From assembly GCA_000720535.1 (NCBI GenBank), contig JOAZ01000017.1, positions 248,001 through 312,000 on the forward strand: a stretch of 64,000 nucleotides of DNA, read 5' to 3'. The stretch is from Streptomyces halstedii. GTDB taxonomy: Bacteria; Actinomycetota; Actinomycetes; Streptomycetales; Streptomycetaceae. The notes under the pieces were generated by a model, which saw only the letters and a program-made list of their open reading frames with translations, did no database searches and was not told where the DNA came from. Numbering within the stretch: the first letter of the stretch is position 1; each line of letters opens with the position of its first letter. The position numbers and the translations under genes were made by a program. Of the stretch, positions 18,020 through 27,666 are shown piece after piece.

Positions 18020-18439
18020 TCAGGCCGTCGCGGCGCAGTTCGGACAGATGCCGCGGTAGGTCACCTCGACGTCCGAGACGGTGAAGCCGAAACGCTCGTC
18101 GGCGGGCAGGTCGGCCAGTGGATCGCCGGACGGGTGCACGTCCCGGATGGCGCCGCAGCGGGCGCACACCAGGTGGTGGTGGGGCCGATGGGCGTTGGGG
18201 TCGTACCGCTTGGCGCGGCGGTCGGTGGAGACCTCGATGACCTCACCGAGGGACACCATCTCGCCCAGCGTGTTGTACACGGTGGCGCGGGAGATCTCCG
18301 GCAGCCGGTCGACGGCCCTGGCGTGCACCTCGTCGGCCGTCAGATGCACATGCTCCCCGTCGAGCACCTCGGCCACGACGCGGCGCTGTGCCGTCATGCG
18401 CCAGCCGCGCCCGCGGAGTCGTTCCAGGAGGTCACTCAT
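18020..18439 (-). CDS. catR: Fur-family peroxide-responsive repressor, CatR-like
   Basis: A 139-residue Fur-family regulator. Residues 1-80 form the winged helix (TADEVHARA, ISRATVYNTL recognition helix); the metal-binding dimer domain carries HRPHHHLVCARCG and a C-terminal CPNC, giving two CxxC structural zinc pairs. It most likely represses the divergent catalase gene and itself and is inactivated by peroxide, as CatR does in S. coelicolor. Start ATG 18439 (MSDLLERL) gives the usual family length; an upstream GTG at 18499 is less likely because it would run through the shared promoter. Confidence 0.88.
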   Translation of the reverse strand: MSDLLERLRGRGWRMTAQRRVVAEVLDGEHVHLTADEVHARAVDRLPEISRATVYNTLGEMVSLGEVIEVSTDRRAKRYDPNAHRPHHHLVCARCGAIRDVHPSGDPLADLPADERFGFTVSDVEVTYRGICPNCAATA

Positions 18440-18499
18440 GGGATCCAGCCTAACAGTGACGGGACCGTGTCCCGAATGGGTGTGAATTTGGATGTTCAC

Positions 18500-18527
18500 T
18501 TGACTTAGACAAAGTCCATCGTAGGAT
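18500..18527 (+). promoter_or_regulatory. Catalase promoter with Fur-type operator
   Basis: TTGACT (18500-18505), 16-base gap, TAGGAT (18522-18527). An inverted repeat GACTT-N5-AAGTC (18502-18516) overlaps the -35 and spacer, where a CatR dimer would block RNA polymerase. The catalase GTG lies about 75 bases downstream. Confidence 0.7.
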
Positions 18528-18602
18528 CGGTCATGGCATTAGCCAAGGGACAGGCCGCAGCGGGAGACCACGACCGCGCGGGAGATGACGCAGGAGGCGC
18601 AC

Positions 18603-20054
18603 GTGACGCAGGGACCGCTCACCACGGAGGCCGGCGCGCCGGTAGCCGACAACCAGAACAGCGAGACCGCTGGCCCGGGTGGACCGGTTCTCGTCCAGGA
18701 CCAGGCGCTTCTTGAGAAGCTCGCCCACTTCAACCGGGAGCGCATCCCGGAGCGCGTCGTGCACGCCCGCGGCGCCGGTGCGTACGGCACGTTCACCCTG
18801 ACCCGTGACGTCTCGCAGTGGACGCGCGCGGCGTTCCTCTCGGAGGTCGGCAAGCAGACCGAGACCTTCCTGCGCGTCTCCACCGTCGCGGGCAACCTCG
18901 GCGCGGCGGACGCGGCACGCGACCCGCGCGGCTGGGCGCTGAAGTTCTACACCGAGGAGGGCAACTACGACCTCGTCGGCAACAACACCCCGGTGTTCTT
19001 CGTCAAGGACGCCATCAAGTTCCCGGACTTCATCCACACGCAGAAGCGCGACCCGTACACCGGCTCCCAGGAGGCGGACAACGTCTGGGACTTCTGGGGT
19101 CTGTCGCCCGAGTCCACCCACCAGGTGACCTGGCTCTTCGGTGACCGCGGCATCCCCGCCAGCTACCGCCACATGAACGGCTACGGCTCGCACACCTACC
19201 AGTGGAACAACGAGGCCGGCGAGGTCTTCTGGGTCAAGTACCACTTCAAGACCGACCAGGGCATCAAGAACCTCACCACCGAGGAGGCCGTCCGCCTCTC
19301 CGGTGTCGACCCGGACAGCCACCAGCGCGACCTGCGCGAGTCCATCGAGCGCGGTGACTTCCCGACGTGGACGGTGCAGGTCCAGATCATGCCGGCGGAC
19401 GAGGCGGCCACGTACCGCTTCAACCCGTTCGACCTCACCAAGGTGTGGCCGCACGAGGACTACCCGCCGATCGAGATCGGCAAGCTGGAGCTCAACCGCA
19501 ACCCGGAGAACATCTTCGCCGAGGTCGAGCAGTCGATCTTCAGCCCGGCGCACTTCGTGCCCGGTATCGGTCCGTCCCCGGACAAGATGCTCCAGGGCCG
19601 GCTGTTCGCGTACGGCGACGCCCACCGCTACCGCGTCGGCATCAACGCCGACCACCTGCCGGTGAACCGCCCGCACGCCACCGAGGCGCGCACCCACAGC
19701 CGTGACGGCTACCTGTACGACGGCCGGCACAAGGGCGCGAAGAACTACGAGCCGAACAGCTTCGGCGGCCCCACCGAGACGGGCCGGCCGCTGTGGCAGC
19801 CCGTCTCCGTCACCGGCGGCACGGGCAACCACGAGGCCGCGGTCCACGCGGAGGACAACGACTTCGTGCAGGCCGGAAACCTCTACCGGCTGATGTCGGA
19901 GGACGAGAAGGGCCGGCTGATCGACAACCTCGCCGGGTTCATCGCGAAGGTGTCGCGTGACGACATCGCCGAGCGCGCGGTCAACAACTTCCGTCAGGCC
20001 GACGCGGACTTCGGCAAGCGGCTGGAGGTCGCGGTCCAGGCCCTGCGCGGCTGA
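18603..20054 (+). CDS. catA: Monofunctional heme catalase
   Basis: A 483-residue clade-3 type small-subunit catalase that dismutates hydrogen peroxide. The distal His is in [11 protein letters not shown], the distal Asn in GNNTPVFF, and the proximal heme-ligating Tyr in [12 protein letters not shown]. The C-terminus is complete. Start GTG 18603 has AGGAGG 5 bases before it; ATG 18585 is upstream but has no ribosome site. It is divergent from catR and under the operator between them. Confidence 0.95.
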   Translation: MTQGPLTTEAGAPVADNQNSETAGPGGPVLVQDQALLEKLAHFNRERIPERVVHARGAGAYGTFTLTRDVSQWTRAAFLSEVGKQTETFLRVSTVAGNLGAADAARDPRGWALKFYTEEGNYDLVGNNTPVFFVKDAIKFPDFIHTQKRDPYTGSQEADNVWDFWGLSPESTHQVTWLFGDRGIPASYRHMNGYGSHTYQWNNEAGEVFWVKYHFKTDQGIKNLTTEEAVRLSGVDPDSHQRDLRESIERGDFPTWTVQVQIMPADEAATYRFNPFDLTKVWPHEDYPPIEIGKLELNRNPENIFAEVEQSIFSPAHFVPGIGPSPDKMLQGRLFAYGDAHRYRVGINADHLPVNRPHATEARTHSRDGYLYDGRHKGAKNYEPNSFGGPTETGRPLWQPVSVTGGTGNHEAAVHAEDNDFVQAGNLYRLMSEDEKGRLIDNLAGFIAKVSRDDIAERAVNNFRQADADFGKRLEVAVQALRG

Positions 20055-20077
20055 CGCGGGCGCTTGCCGTGGACGGC

Positions 20078-20116
20078 GGGCCGGATCCCCCGGGATGTTC
20101 CCGGGGGATCCGGCCC
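20078..20116 (+). terminator. Terminator of the catalase gene
   Basis: 18-bp perfect stem (GGGCCGGATCCCCCGGGA and its complement) with a TGT loop, 24 bases after the stop codon. Confidence 0.9.
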
Positions 20117-20188
20117 GTGGTCATGTGCGGCCCGGACATCGCGCTTCGGCCGGGACCGCACCCCGGACAGGCGGGGACCGGTGGGGGA

Positions 20189-20596
20189 TCAGCGGGTGGT
20201 CAGCGCCGCCGTCCGCTGCCGGGACGGCGTCCAGCAGCGGATGATGTCGCGTACCGAGACGATGCCCACCGGGCCGCCGTCGCCGTCCAGCACGATCAGG
20301 TGCCGGAAGCCGCCGTGCGTCATGGACTCCGCCGCCTTGTCGAGGGTCCACGCCGGTGAGGCGAAGACCACGTCGTCGGTGGTGTGGGAACCGGCGGTCT
20401 CGACGTCGGGGTCCTGCCCCGAGCCGACCGCGTCGAGGATGTCGCGTTCGGTGAGGATTCCTAGGCCGCAGGTGTCCGGGTCGTGGACGACCGCGGCCCC
20501 GATACGGCGGGCCGACATCAGCCGGGCCGCCTGGCGGAGGGTGTGGGCCGGTCCGATGGTCAGGACCACGGTGCTCATGGCATCGCGGACAAGCAT
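20189..20596 (-). CDS. Tandem CBS-domain protein
   Basis: A 135-residue protein of two CBS domains (residues about 8-60 and 75-128), with GILTERDIL and GIVSVRDII at the ends of each, the usual nucleotide-binding signature. No other domain is present. Such stand-alone CBS pairs bind adenine nucleotides and may act as energy sensors, or bind nucleic acid as hypoxic-response proteins do. It lies alone between the catalase terminator and hisN. Confidence 0.88.
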   Translation of the reverse strand: MLVRDAMSTVVLTIGPAHTLRQAARLMSARRIGAAVVHDPDTCGLGILTERDILDAVGSGQDPDVETAGSHTTDDVVFASPAWTLDKAAESMTHGGFRHLIVLDGDGGPVGIVSVRDIIRCWTPSRQRTAALTTR

Positions 20597-20740
20597 GAAG
20601 GAGCCACCTCCTGTGGTGCGAACCGCGGACCGGCGTCAGGTGCGCCGATTCACAAGTTCACAAATGGGGGGCCTCTCAGAGTTGCACCGTCATGCGGGCG
20701 GAACAAGGGGCGTGCGGGCCGACACGGGGGGCGTGCGGGC

Positions 20741-21541
20741 TCAGTAGCGCTGGTTGAGGTAGCCGAGCAGTTCGCGGTGGAGCAGGCCGTTGGAGGCGGC
20801 CGCGTTGCCCCCGCCGGGGCCGGGGACACCGTCCAGGCTGGTGAACTCCCCGCCCGCCTCCTGGACGATGATCGCGTTCGCCGCCATGTCCCACAGGGAG
20901 AGCTCCGGTTCGGCGCAGATGTCCACCGAACCCTCGGCGACCATCATGTACGGCCAGAAGTCCCCGTACCCCCGGGTGCGCCAGCAGGCGCGCGTCAGAT
21001 CCAGGAAACCGTCGAGCCGGCCCTGGTCCTCCCAGCCGGTCAGCGAGGAGTACGCGAACGAGGAGTCCGCGATGCGCTCCACCTTCGACACACCGAGCCG
21101 GGTGGCGGAGGTGAGGCTGCGGCCGGAGAAGGCCCCCGCCCCCTTCGCCGCCCACCAACGGCGGTTCAGCGCCGGGGCGGAGACGACACCGACGACCGGC
21201 TGGAAGCCGTCCTCGCCCGCCTCCGTCAACGCGATCAGCGTCGCCCAGACGGGCACGCCCCGCACGTAGTTCTTGGTGCCGTCGATCGGGTCGACGACCC
21301 AGCGCCGGGGCCCGGTGCCCTCGATGCCGTACTCCTCGCCGAGGATCGCGTCGCGCGGCCTGGCCCGCTGGAGGTGCCCGCGGATGAGCTCCTCGGCGTG
21401 TTTGTCCGCCTCGCTCACCGGGGTCATGTCCGGCTTGGTCTCGACCTTGAGATCCAGGGCCTTGAAACGGTCCATCGTCGCCGCGTCGGCGGCGTCCGCC
21501 AGCACATGGGCAAGGCGCAGATCATCGTGGTAATCGGGCAT
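20741..21541 (-). CDS. hisN: Histidinol-phosphate phosphatase, inositol-monophosphatase family
   Basis: A 266-residue Mg-dependent phosphatase of the IMPase family. Motif EEYG (metal site), WVVDPIDGTKNYVRG (the DPIDGT signature) and a C-terminal SLWDMAAN (WD motif) are all intact. Length and the N-terminal DDLRLAHVLADAAD block match actinobacterial HisN, which hydrolyses histidinol phosphate in histidine synthesis. An inositol or other sugar phosphatase is a less likely alternative. It stands alone here. Confidence 0.88.
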   Translation of the reverse strand: MPDYHDDLRLAHVLADAADAATMDRFKALDLKVETKPDMTPVSEADKHAEELIRGHLQRARPRDAILGEEYGIEGTGPRRWVVDPIDGTKNYVRGVPVWATLIALTEAGEDGFQPVVGVVSAPALNRRWWAAKGAGAFSGRSLTSATRLGVSKVERIADSSFAYSSLTGWEDQGRLDGFLDLTRACWRTRGYGDFWPYMMVAEGSVDICAEPELSLWDMAANAIIVQEAGGEFTSLDGVPGPGGGNAAASNGLLHRELLGYLNQRY

Positions 21542-21694
21542 GCCGTCACAGTATCCACCGGCACCCGTCCGGATCCACCGCCGCCCGTGCGGCCCGGACG
21601 GAGCCGTACGGGCCGGCGGCGGGCACGGGCACCCTTGACAGCATCCGACGGGGCGTCAACTCTGTAGCGCCGAACCCGGTTGCGGGAGGTGGGC

Positions 21695-22342
21695 ATGCCC
21701 ACGGCGCGAGAAGCCCTGCTGGACGCCGCTGCCTCGACGCTGGCCGTGCTGCCGTGGCCCGAGGTGCGGATGGGACGGATCGCGGCCGCCGCGGGCTTCT
21801 CCCGGCAGACCCTCTACAACGAGTTCGGCGGCAAGGACGGCCTGGGCCGCGCGCTGATCGGACGGGCCGTCGACCGCTATCTGGCCGGGGTCGACGAGGC
21901 GGTCGGCGCGCACGCGGGCACAGGGCGGGGTCCGGTGGAACTCGCCCTCTGGACGGTCCGGGCCGCGCGGGCGGACGTACTGGTCAGGGCGTTGCTCACG
22001 GGCTTCTGGGACGCGCGCCTGCCACGGCCCGGACCTCCCGGGCCGAGGGGCGACGGAGCGCCGGAAGACGCGGGCGGCCCCCCGGGGCACCGGCCCGGCG
22101 CGCCCTGCCAGGCAGCGCCCGCCCCCGCCGTACTCCTGGCGCTGGCACGGGACCGGGCGGTGGCCGTCCTGAGGGGCCGAGGTCCCTCCCCGGACGACAC
22201 CGGCCTGGAGTCCCGGTGCGAGATCGCCCTGCGGATCGGCCTCTCCTACGCCGTGGCCCCGGCGGTCACCGCTCCCTCCCCGGTCGGCTCCGACGCCGTG
22301 CGCCTGGTCCATGAGGCGCTGGCGCCCGGCCCGAAGCGCTGA
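21695..22342 (+). CDS. TetR-family transcriptional regulator
   Basis: A 215-residue TetR-type repressor. The N-terminal helix-turn-helix reads IAAAAGFSRQTLYNEFGGKDGL (residues about 28-49). The ligand domain is Pro/Arg-rich and divergent. ATG 21695 is preceded by GGGAGGTG. It converges on the SMR transporter gene 58 bases away, so it could control that efflux gene, but the target is not shown. Confidence 0.88.
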   Translation: MPTAREALLDAAASTLAVLPWPEVRMGRIAAAAGFSRQTLYNEFGGKDGLGRALIGRAVDRYLAGVDEAVGAHAGTGRGPVELALWTVRAARADVLVRALLTGFWDARLPRPGPPGPRGDGAPEDAGGPPGHRPGAPCQAAPAPAVLLALARDRAVAVLRGRGPSPDDTGLESRCEIALRIGLSYAVAPAVTAPSPVGSDAVRLVHEALAPGPKR

Positions 22343-22400
22343 CGCGAAAAGATCCGGTGTGCTGACCGGCAAGGCTCCGGTGCGCCGGCCGGGAAAGCGG

Positions 22401-22724
22401 TCAGTGCGAGGAACCGGACAGCTGGAGCCCGATCACGCCGATGATCACCAGCGAGATCGACACCAGCTTGAGCGTGGAGACCACGTCGTCCAGGAAGACC
22501 ATGCCGTAGATCGCCGTACCGGCCGCCCCGATGCCGGTCCACACCGCGTACGCGGGCCCGACGTCGAGCTTCTTGAGGGAGAGGGTCAACAGTCCGAAGC
22601 TGCCCAGGGCGAACGCGCAGAACGCGACCGTCGGCCACAGCCGGGTGAATCCGTGCGAGAGCTTCAGGCACACGGCGAAACCGGTCTCCAGCAGTCCGGC
22701 GACCACGACCAGCAACCACGCCAT
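22401..22724 (-). CDS. SMR-family efflux protein, Gdx/SugE-like
   Basis: A 107-residue four-helix small multidrug resistance protein. The first helix carries the essential glutamate in GLLETGFAVCLKLSHGFTR, and WPTVAFCAFALGSF matches the Gdx/SugE group, which exports guanidinium, better than the EmrE drug pumps. The gene starts immediately after a leader hairpin (22725-22767) that could gate translation. Convergent with a TetR gene. Confidence 0.85.
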   Translation of the reverse strand: MAWLLVVVAGLLETGFAVCLKLSHGFTRLWPTVAFCAFALGSFGLLTLSLKKLDVGPAYAVWTGIGAAGTAIYGMVFLDDVVSTLKLVSISLVIIGVIGLQLSGSSH

Positions 22725-22767
22725 CGTCAGGTGCCTCCCACCTAGGTGACCTTCGTCCCGCCTGACG
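22725..22767 (-). promoter_or_regulatory. Leader hairpin over the SMR ribosome site
   Basis: Perfect 7-bp CGTCAGG/CCTGACG stem whose 3' arm abuts the ATG. The loop holds the GGGAGG ribosome site inside a smaller CACCTAGGTG palindrome (22739-22748). A CATAAT -10-like box (22770-22775) places the transcript start at the 5' arm. The fold could be a translational switch; it does not match any guanidine riboswitch consensus I can recall. Confidence 0.5.
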
Positions 22768-22835
22768 CGATTATGCCCTGACCGTCGCCGGTAACTCGCA
22801 AGCGTGCGCGAGTCGGGCCGTCCTGCCGCGAGCCG

Positions 22836-23852
22836 TCAGTCGCCCTCGCGCCGCTCCCGGGTCTCCAGCAGCCGGCGCAGCGAGTCCAGGCGCGCGGGGT
22901 CCGCGTGCCCCTCGGCCACCCAGGCGTCCAGGGCGCACTCCGTCTCGCGGCTGTCGTGGGTGCAGCCGCGCGGGCAGTTCTCCGTGCCCGGCGCGAGGTC
23001 CGGGAAGGCGAGGACGACCCGGGAGGGATCGACGTGGTGCAGACCGAACGACCGGACACCCGGGGTGTCGACCACCCAGCCGCGGCCGTCCCCCAGCGGC
23101 AGGGCGAGCGCGGAGGTGGTGGTGTGCCGGCCCCGCCCGGTGACGGCGTTCACGACGCCGGTCGTACGCCGTCTGTCCTTCGCCACCAGGGCGTTGACCA
23201 GGGTCGTCTTGCCCACTCCGGAGTGCCCGACGAAGGCGGTCACCTTGCCGTCCAGCAGCTCGCGCACCCCTTCGGCGGCGTCGCCGTTCTCCAACTCCTC
23301 GCGGCTGGTGACGACATAGGGGACGCCCAGCGGCGTGTACGCCTCCAGGAGCTTGTCCGGGGAGGCCAGATCGGACTTGGTCAGCACGAGGAGCGGGGAG
23401 AGCCCGCCGTCGTACGCCGCGACCAGGCAGCGGTCGATCATGCGGGGGCGCGGCTCCGGATCGGCGAGCGCGGTGACGACGGCCAGCTGGTCGGCGTTGG
23501 CGACGACCACCCGCTCGTACGGGTCGTCGTCGTCCGCCGTGCGGCGCAGCACCGAGGTGCGCCGGCCGATGCGCACGATGCGGGCCAGAGTGTCCTTGTC
23601 GCCGGAGAGATCGCCGACCAGGGAGACCTTGTCGCCCACCACCGCGGCTTTGCGCCCCAGCTCACGGGCCTTCATCGCCACCACGGTGCGGCCTTCGACG
23701 AGGCAGGTGAGCCGGCCCCGGTCGACCGTGAGGACCATGCCCTCCTGGGCGTCCTCGTGCTTGGGGCGGGTGTGGGTGCGGGGCCGGTTGCCCTTGGGGT
23801 TGGGGCGGACGCGGATGTCGTCCTCGTCGGGGTTCTTCCCGTAGCGGCGCAT
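22836..23852 (-). CDS. rsgA: Ribosome small-subunit-dependent GTPase RsgA
   Basis: A 338-residue circularly permuted GTPase that helps mature the 30S subunit. Order of motifs is the permuted one: NADQ then TKSD (G4), then GHSGVGKTT (G1), then DTPG (G3). An N-terminal OB-fold precedes it and a C-terminal zinc knuckle, CPRGCTHDSRETEC, follows. It starts 4 bases after the aroA stop, so aroA and rsgA form an operon with the ribosome site inside the end of aroA. Confidence 0.95.
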   Translation of the reverse strand: MRRYGKNPDEDDIRVRPNPKGNRPRTHTRPKHEDAQEGMVLTVDRGRLTCLVEGRTVVAMKARELGRKAAVVGDKVSLVGDLSGDKDTLARIVRIGRRTSVLRRTADDDDPYERVVVANADQLAVVTALADPEPRPRMIDRCLVAAYDGGLSPLLVLTKSDLASPDKLLEAYTPLGVPYVVTSREELENGDAAEGVRELLDGKVTAFVGHSGVGKTTLVNALVAKDRRRTTGVVNAVTGRGRHTTTSALALPLGDGRGWVVDTPGVRSFGLHHVDPSRVVLAFPDLAPGTENCPRGCTHDSRETECALDAWVAEGHADPARLDSLRRLLETRERREGD

Positions 23853-23856
23853 GTCC

Positions 23857-25236
23857 TCAGGCCCCGGGCCTCTCCGCGGAGGCCCCGAGCGCGCCGGGTG
23901 TCACCCCGACCGTGTCCGGGTCGGCGTCGAGCATGCCGGTCCACAGGTCCGGGAAGTCCGGCAGCGTCTTCGCGGTGGTGCCGATGTTCTCCACCTCGAC
24001 CCCGGGCACGGCGAGGCCGATGACCGCCGCGGCCGTGGCCATCCGGTGGTCGTCGTACGTCTGGAAGACTCCGCCGTGCAGCGGGCGCGGCCTGATCACC
24101 AGTCCGTCGGCCGTCTCCGTGACGTCGCCGCCGAGGTTGTTGATCTCCTTGGTGAGCGCGGCCAGCCGGTCCGTCTCGTGCAGCCGCAGATGGGCGACGC
24201 CGCTCAGCGTGGAGGGCGAGTCCGCGAGGGCGGCGAGCGCCGCGATGCCCGGGGTCAGCTCGCCGACCTCGCCGAGATCGACGTCGATGCCGTGGACGCG
24301 GCCCGAGCCGGTGAAGGTGAGGCCGCTCTCGGTCAGCTCGCAGCTGCCGCCCATCGCGGTGAAGATCTCGCGCAGCGCGTCACCCGGCTGGGTGGTCCGC
24401 AGCGGCCAGTCGGGGACCGTGACCCGGCCCCCCGTGACCAGCGCGGCGGCCAGGAACGGCTGGGCGTTGGACAGGTCGGGCTCCACCGTCAGATCGCGGC
24501 CGAGCAGGGCCGAGGGGGAGACCCGCCAGACGTCGGGCTCGCCGCCGGTCTCCGGCTCGTCCACCTGGGCGCCCACCGCGCGCAGCATGTCCACGGTCAT
24601 CCGGATGTGCGGCATGGACGGCAGGGCCCGGCCGGTGTGGCGCACCTCCACGCCCTGGTTGAAACGGGGGCCCGAGAGCAGCAGGGCGGAGACGAACTGC
24701 GAGGACGAGGAGGCGTCGATCGCCACCGGTCCGCCGTCCAGCGCGCCCGCGCCGTGCACGGTCAGCGGCAGGGCGCCGCGCGCGTCGTCGTCGATACGGG
24801 CTCCCAGGGCCCGCAGCGCGTCGATCACGCCGTGCAGGGGGCGCTCGTAGGAGCGGGGGTCCCCGTCGAAGTGGACCGGACCGTCGGCCAGGCAGGCCAC
24901 CGGCGGGAGGAAGCGCATGACGGTGCCCGCGTTGCCGACGTCCACGGTGGCCGGGCCGTGCAGTCCGGCCGGGATGACCCGCCAGGCCTCGCCCGAGCCG
25001 TCCGGGCCCACGCCCTCCTCGATGCCGACGCCCATCGCGCGGAGCGCCTCGGCCATCAGCAGGGTGTCCCGCGAGCGCAGCGGGCGGCGCAGCCAGCCCG
25101 GCTCCGAGGACAGCGCGGCCAGGACGAGCGCCCGGTTGGTGACGGACTTCGATCCGGGCACGGTGACGGTCGCGTCGACGGCCCCGGTCGCGTGAGGGGC
25201 GGGCCAGAGGGCGGGGTGCGCGGAACTCTCGGTCAT
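23857..25236 (-). CDS. aroA: 3-phosphoshikimate 1-carboxyvinyltransferase (EPSP synthase)
   Basis: A 459-residue EPSP synthase joining shikimate-3-phosphate and PEP in the aromatic amino acid pathway. The [16 protein letters not shown] substrate loop, the GNAGTVMRF glycine region, the [14 protein letters not shown] and the C-terminal [11 protein letters not shown] and LPDF segments are all present. In the GNAGTVMRF loop the Gly and Pro positions used to class glyphosate sensitivity cannot be assigned with confidence by eye. ATG 25236 follows GAGGGGC. Confidence 0.95.
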   Translation of the reverse strand: MTESSAHPALWPAPHATGAVDATVTVPGSKSVTNRALVLAALSSEPGWLRRPLRSRDTLLMAEALRAMGVGIEEGVGPDGSGEAWRVIPAGLHGPATVDVGNAGTVMRFLPPVACLADGPVHFDGDPRSYERPLHGVIDALRALGARIDDDARGALPLTVHGAGALDGGPVAIDASSSSQFVSALLLSGPRFNQGVEVRHTGRALPSMPHIRMTVDMLRAVGAQVDEPETGGEPDVWRVSPSALLGRDLTVEPDLSNAQPFLAAALVTGGRVTVPDWPLRTTQPGDALREIFTAMGGSCELTESGLTFTGSGRVHGIDVDLGEVGELTPGIAALAALADSPSTLSGVAHLRLHETDRLAALTKEINNLGGDVTETADGLVIRPRPLHGGVFQTYDDHRMATAAAVIGLAVPGVEVENIGTTAKTLPDFPDLWTGMLDADPDTVGVTPGALGASAERPGA

Positions 25237-25328
25237 GCCCCTCACTTTAGTGGCTCACCGCAAACCCAGAGCCATAACAAATGGGGCGAAATCAGGCCGT
25301 AACATCAGGACGGTACGGCCAGGCCCGC

Positions 25329-26042
25329 TCACAGCTCCAGCAGCCAGCGTCCCCCGCCGATCAGCGAGCACAGGGACACCGCGTGGAACAGGAACAGCCA
25401 CATCGCGGCCGGGGCGTGCGTCAGCCGGGCGAGCTGGTCGGCGTCGGAGTCCGGCGCACCGCCGTGGCGGCGCTTCGACTGGAGCTCGAAGGCCGGGCGC
25501 ACCCCGCCCAGCAGCAGGAACCACACCACCGTGTACGCGAACGCCGACTGGACGTCGGGCGAGGTCAGCCAGGACACCAGCAGGAACGTCGTACCCGTGA
25601 GGATGACCGTCAGGGCCCCGTACAGGTTGCGGATCATCACCAGCATCACCGCGAGCAGAGCGGTGGCCAGCCACAGCAGCAGCGTGATCCGGCCGTCGGC
25701 CAGCAGCCAGGCGCCGCCCAGGCCGAGCAGCGGGGGCGCCGTGTAGCCCGCCGCCGCGGTGAGGATCATGCCGATGCCGGCCGGCTTGCCGCGGCTCACC
25801 GTCAGCCCGCTGGTGTCCGAGTGCAGCCGGATCCCGGAGAGCTGCCGTCCGGTCAGCAGGGCCACCAGTCCGTGGCCGCCCTCGTGCGCGATGGTGATCG
25901 CGTTCCGGGACAGCCGCCATATGAGGTTCGGCACGACGGCGACGAGCGCCGCGGTGGCCGTCACGACCACCAGCCACTGCTCGGGCGCGGGCTGGGTGCC
26001 GAAGACGCGATCCCACAGATCGCCGAGTCCGGTGCTGTCCAT
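25329..26042 (-). CDS. M50-like membrane metalloprotease
   Basis: A 237-residue polytopic membrane protein with the zinc motif HEGGH near residue 50 and five or six hydrophobic helices. Family members are site-2-protease-like (DUF-type peptidase M50B). The second metal-ligand motif (NxxPxxxLDG) is not evident, so catalysis is uncertain. The start MDSTGLGDL at 26042 has AAGGAG about 12 bases upstream. It is divergent from the SRAP gene, with about 74 bases between starts. Confidence 0.82.
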   Translation of the reverse strand: MDSTGLGDLWDRVFGTQPAPEQWLVVVTATAALVAVVPNLIWRLSRNAITIAHEGGHGLVALLTGRQLSGIRLHSDTSGLTVSRGKPAGIGMILTAAAGYTAPPLLGLGGAWLLADGRITLLLWLATALLAVMLVMIRNLYGALTVILTGTTFLLVSWLTSPDVQSAFAYTVVWFLLLGGVRPAFELQSKRRHGGAPDSDADQLARLTHAPAAMWLFLFHAVSLCSLIGGGRWLLEL

Positions 26043-26116
26043 GGTGCGGGCGGCTCCTTGCGGTACGTGAGGCAACGGGGTCCGCTCCACTCGCGGATCG
26101 TGGCAGTCTGGCACTT

Positions 26117-26932
26117 ATGTGCGGACGGTATGCGGCCAGCCGGCGGCCCGAGGACCTGACCGGACTCTTCGGGGTCGAGAAGTGGGAGCCGGACCAGGCC
26201 CTGGAGCCCGACTGGAACGTGGCGCCGACCAAGGAGGTCTACGCCGTGCTGGAGCGTCCTTTGAAGGACGCCGCGGACCGGCGTCCGGTTCGCCAGCTGC
26301 GCCCGCTGAAGTGGGGCCTGGTGCCCTCCTGGTCGAAGTCGCCGGACGGCGCCGCCCGGATGATCAACGCCCGCGCGGAGACCGTCCACGAGAAGCCCTC
26401 GTTCCGCCGCCCCTTCGCGGCCCGGCGGTGCATCCTGCCCGCCGACGGCTACTACGAGTGGATGACCGGCGCCGACGAACGTCAGCTGGAGGAGCGGGGG
26501 AAGCGGAAGCGGCCCCGCAAGCAGCCGTACTTCGTGACCCCGGCCGACGGTTCCGTCTTCGCGATGGCCGGGATCTACGAGTTCTGGCGCGACCCCGCCC
26601 TGCCCGACGACCACCCCGGGGCCTGGTGGGCGACCTGCTCGGTGATCACCACGGAGGCCGAGACCTCACCGCTCGCCGTCGCCCCCGCCGAAGGGCCCGC
26701 CGCGCTCGCCGACATCCACCCCCGGATGCCGCTGATGCTGCCCCCGGACCGCTGGGACGCCTGGCTGGATCCCGCGCGCACCGACGTGGCGGAGCTGAGG
26801 ACCCTGCTGGAGCCGCCCCCCGGCGGGCTGATGCGGGCCTACCCGGTCGGCACCGCGGTCAGCAACGTCCGCAACAACGGCCCCGAACTCCTGGCGGAGC
26901 TGGCCGCGCCCGAGCTGAGCACGCTGTTCTGA
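26117..26932 (+). CDS. SOS-response-associated peptidase (YedK/HMCES, SRAP)
   Basis: A 271-residue SRAP protein that crosslinks to abasic sites in single-stranded DNA through Cys2 and so protects them. The MCGRY start (Cys2 nucleophile), the NARAET and GYYEW blocks and the HPRMPL segment with its catalytic His are all present. A Lys/Arg-rich insert (ERGKRKRPRKQP) lies before the active-site strand. The ATG has no ribosome site and may be leaderless, which also fits the need for Cys at position 2. Confidence 0.93.
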   Translation: MCGRYAASRRPEDLTGLFGVEKWEPDQALEPDWNVAPTKEVYAVLERPLKDAADRRPVRQLRPLKWGLVPSWSKSPDGAARMINARAETVHEKPSFRRPFAARRCILPADGYYEWMTGADERQLEERGKRKRPRKQPYFVTPADGSVFAMAGIYEFWRDPALPDDHPGAWWATCSVITTEAETSPLAVAPAEGPAALADIHPRMPLMLPPDRWDAWLDPARTDVAELRTLLEPPPGGLMRAYPVGTAVSNVRNNGPELLAELAAPELSTLF

Positions 26933-26949
26933 GCGGGCAGGATGGCCCC

Positions 26950-27600
26950 GTGAGCCGTACAGGGATCAGAAGCGGGACCGAATCCGTCGAGACCGGCGCC
27001 GGAGTGGCCAGGATCACCTGGCTGCCCGCCCGGAACGCCCGGCTGGTGCTCGCCCTCGGCCACGGGGCGGGCGGCGGCATCGAGGCCCGGGACCTCCAGG
27101 CACTGGCCGCCGTGCTGCCCGGCCGCGGGGTGGCTGTCGCCCTGGTCGAGCAGCCGTGGCGGGTGGCGGGGAAGAAGCTGGCCCCCGCGCCCCGGACGCT
27201 GGACACCGGCTGGCACGGCCTGTGGCCCGCCCTGACCGCCCCGGGGCTGCCGGTCGTCGCGGGAGGACGCAGCGCGGGCGCCCGGGTCGCCTGCCGTACG
27301 GCGGCCGGGCTCGGCGCCCAGGCGGTGCTCGCGCTGAGCTTTCCGCTGCACCCGCCGGGCCGGCCGGAGAGGTCACGGGCGGACGAACTGCTGGGGACGG
27401 GGGTGCCCACCCTCGTCGTCCAGGGCGGACGCGACCCCTTCGGACGCCCCGCCGAGTTCCCCGCGGGCGGGCACCGGATCGTCGAGGTGCCCCACGGGGA
27501 CCACGGGTTCGCGGTCCCGAAGAGGGCCCCGCTGACCCAGGATCAGGCGCTGGAGGTCCTCACCGGCGCGGTGGCCGACTGGCTGGACGTGTCGGCGTAG
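26950..27600 (+). CDS. Alpha/beta-hydrolase, dienelactone-hydrolase/KANL3-like
   Basis: A 216-residue alpha/beta hydrolase. The oxyanion segment is HGAGGG, the nucleophile elbow GGRSAGAR (GxSxG), the acid in VQGGRDPFG and the base in HGDHGF. Short length and these motifs match the KANL3/Tex30 (DLH-like) group, whose substrates are unknown. GTG 26950 starts 17 bases after the SRAP gene, so they may be cotranscribed. Confidence 0.85.
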   Translation: MSRTGIRSGTESVETGAGVARITWLPARNARLVLALGHGAGGGIEARDLQALAAVLPGRGVAVALVEQPWRVAGKKLAPAPRTLDTGWHGLWPALTAPGLPVVAGGRSAGARVACRTAAGLGAQAVLALSFPLHPPGRPERSRADELLGTGVPTLVVQGGRDPFGRPAEFPAGGHRIVEVPHGDHGFAVPKRAPLTQDQALEVLTGAVADWLDVSA

Positions 27601-27639
27601 GGGCGTAGTTCACCTCACAGCCGGGCGCGCGGGCGCCCC

Positions 27640-27666
27640 GGGAATGCGGCGTGCGGGACCGCTGTT
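27640..27666 (+). promoter_or_regulatory. SigR-dependent promoter of sigR (sigRp1-like)
   Basis: GGGAAT (27640-27645), 18-base spacer, GTT (27664-27666). This is the SigR consensus and so gives thiol-stress autoinduction of sigR-rsrA. The RNA would include the upstream start used for a longer SigR isoform. Confidence 0.85.

Noticed and set aside
22725-22830. Guanidine riboswitch upstream of the SMR gene
   Set aside because: A GGACGA run is present but the pairing pattern of guanidine-I, -II or -III does not fit; kept only as an unexplained hairpin.
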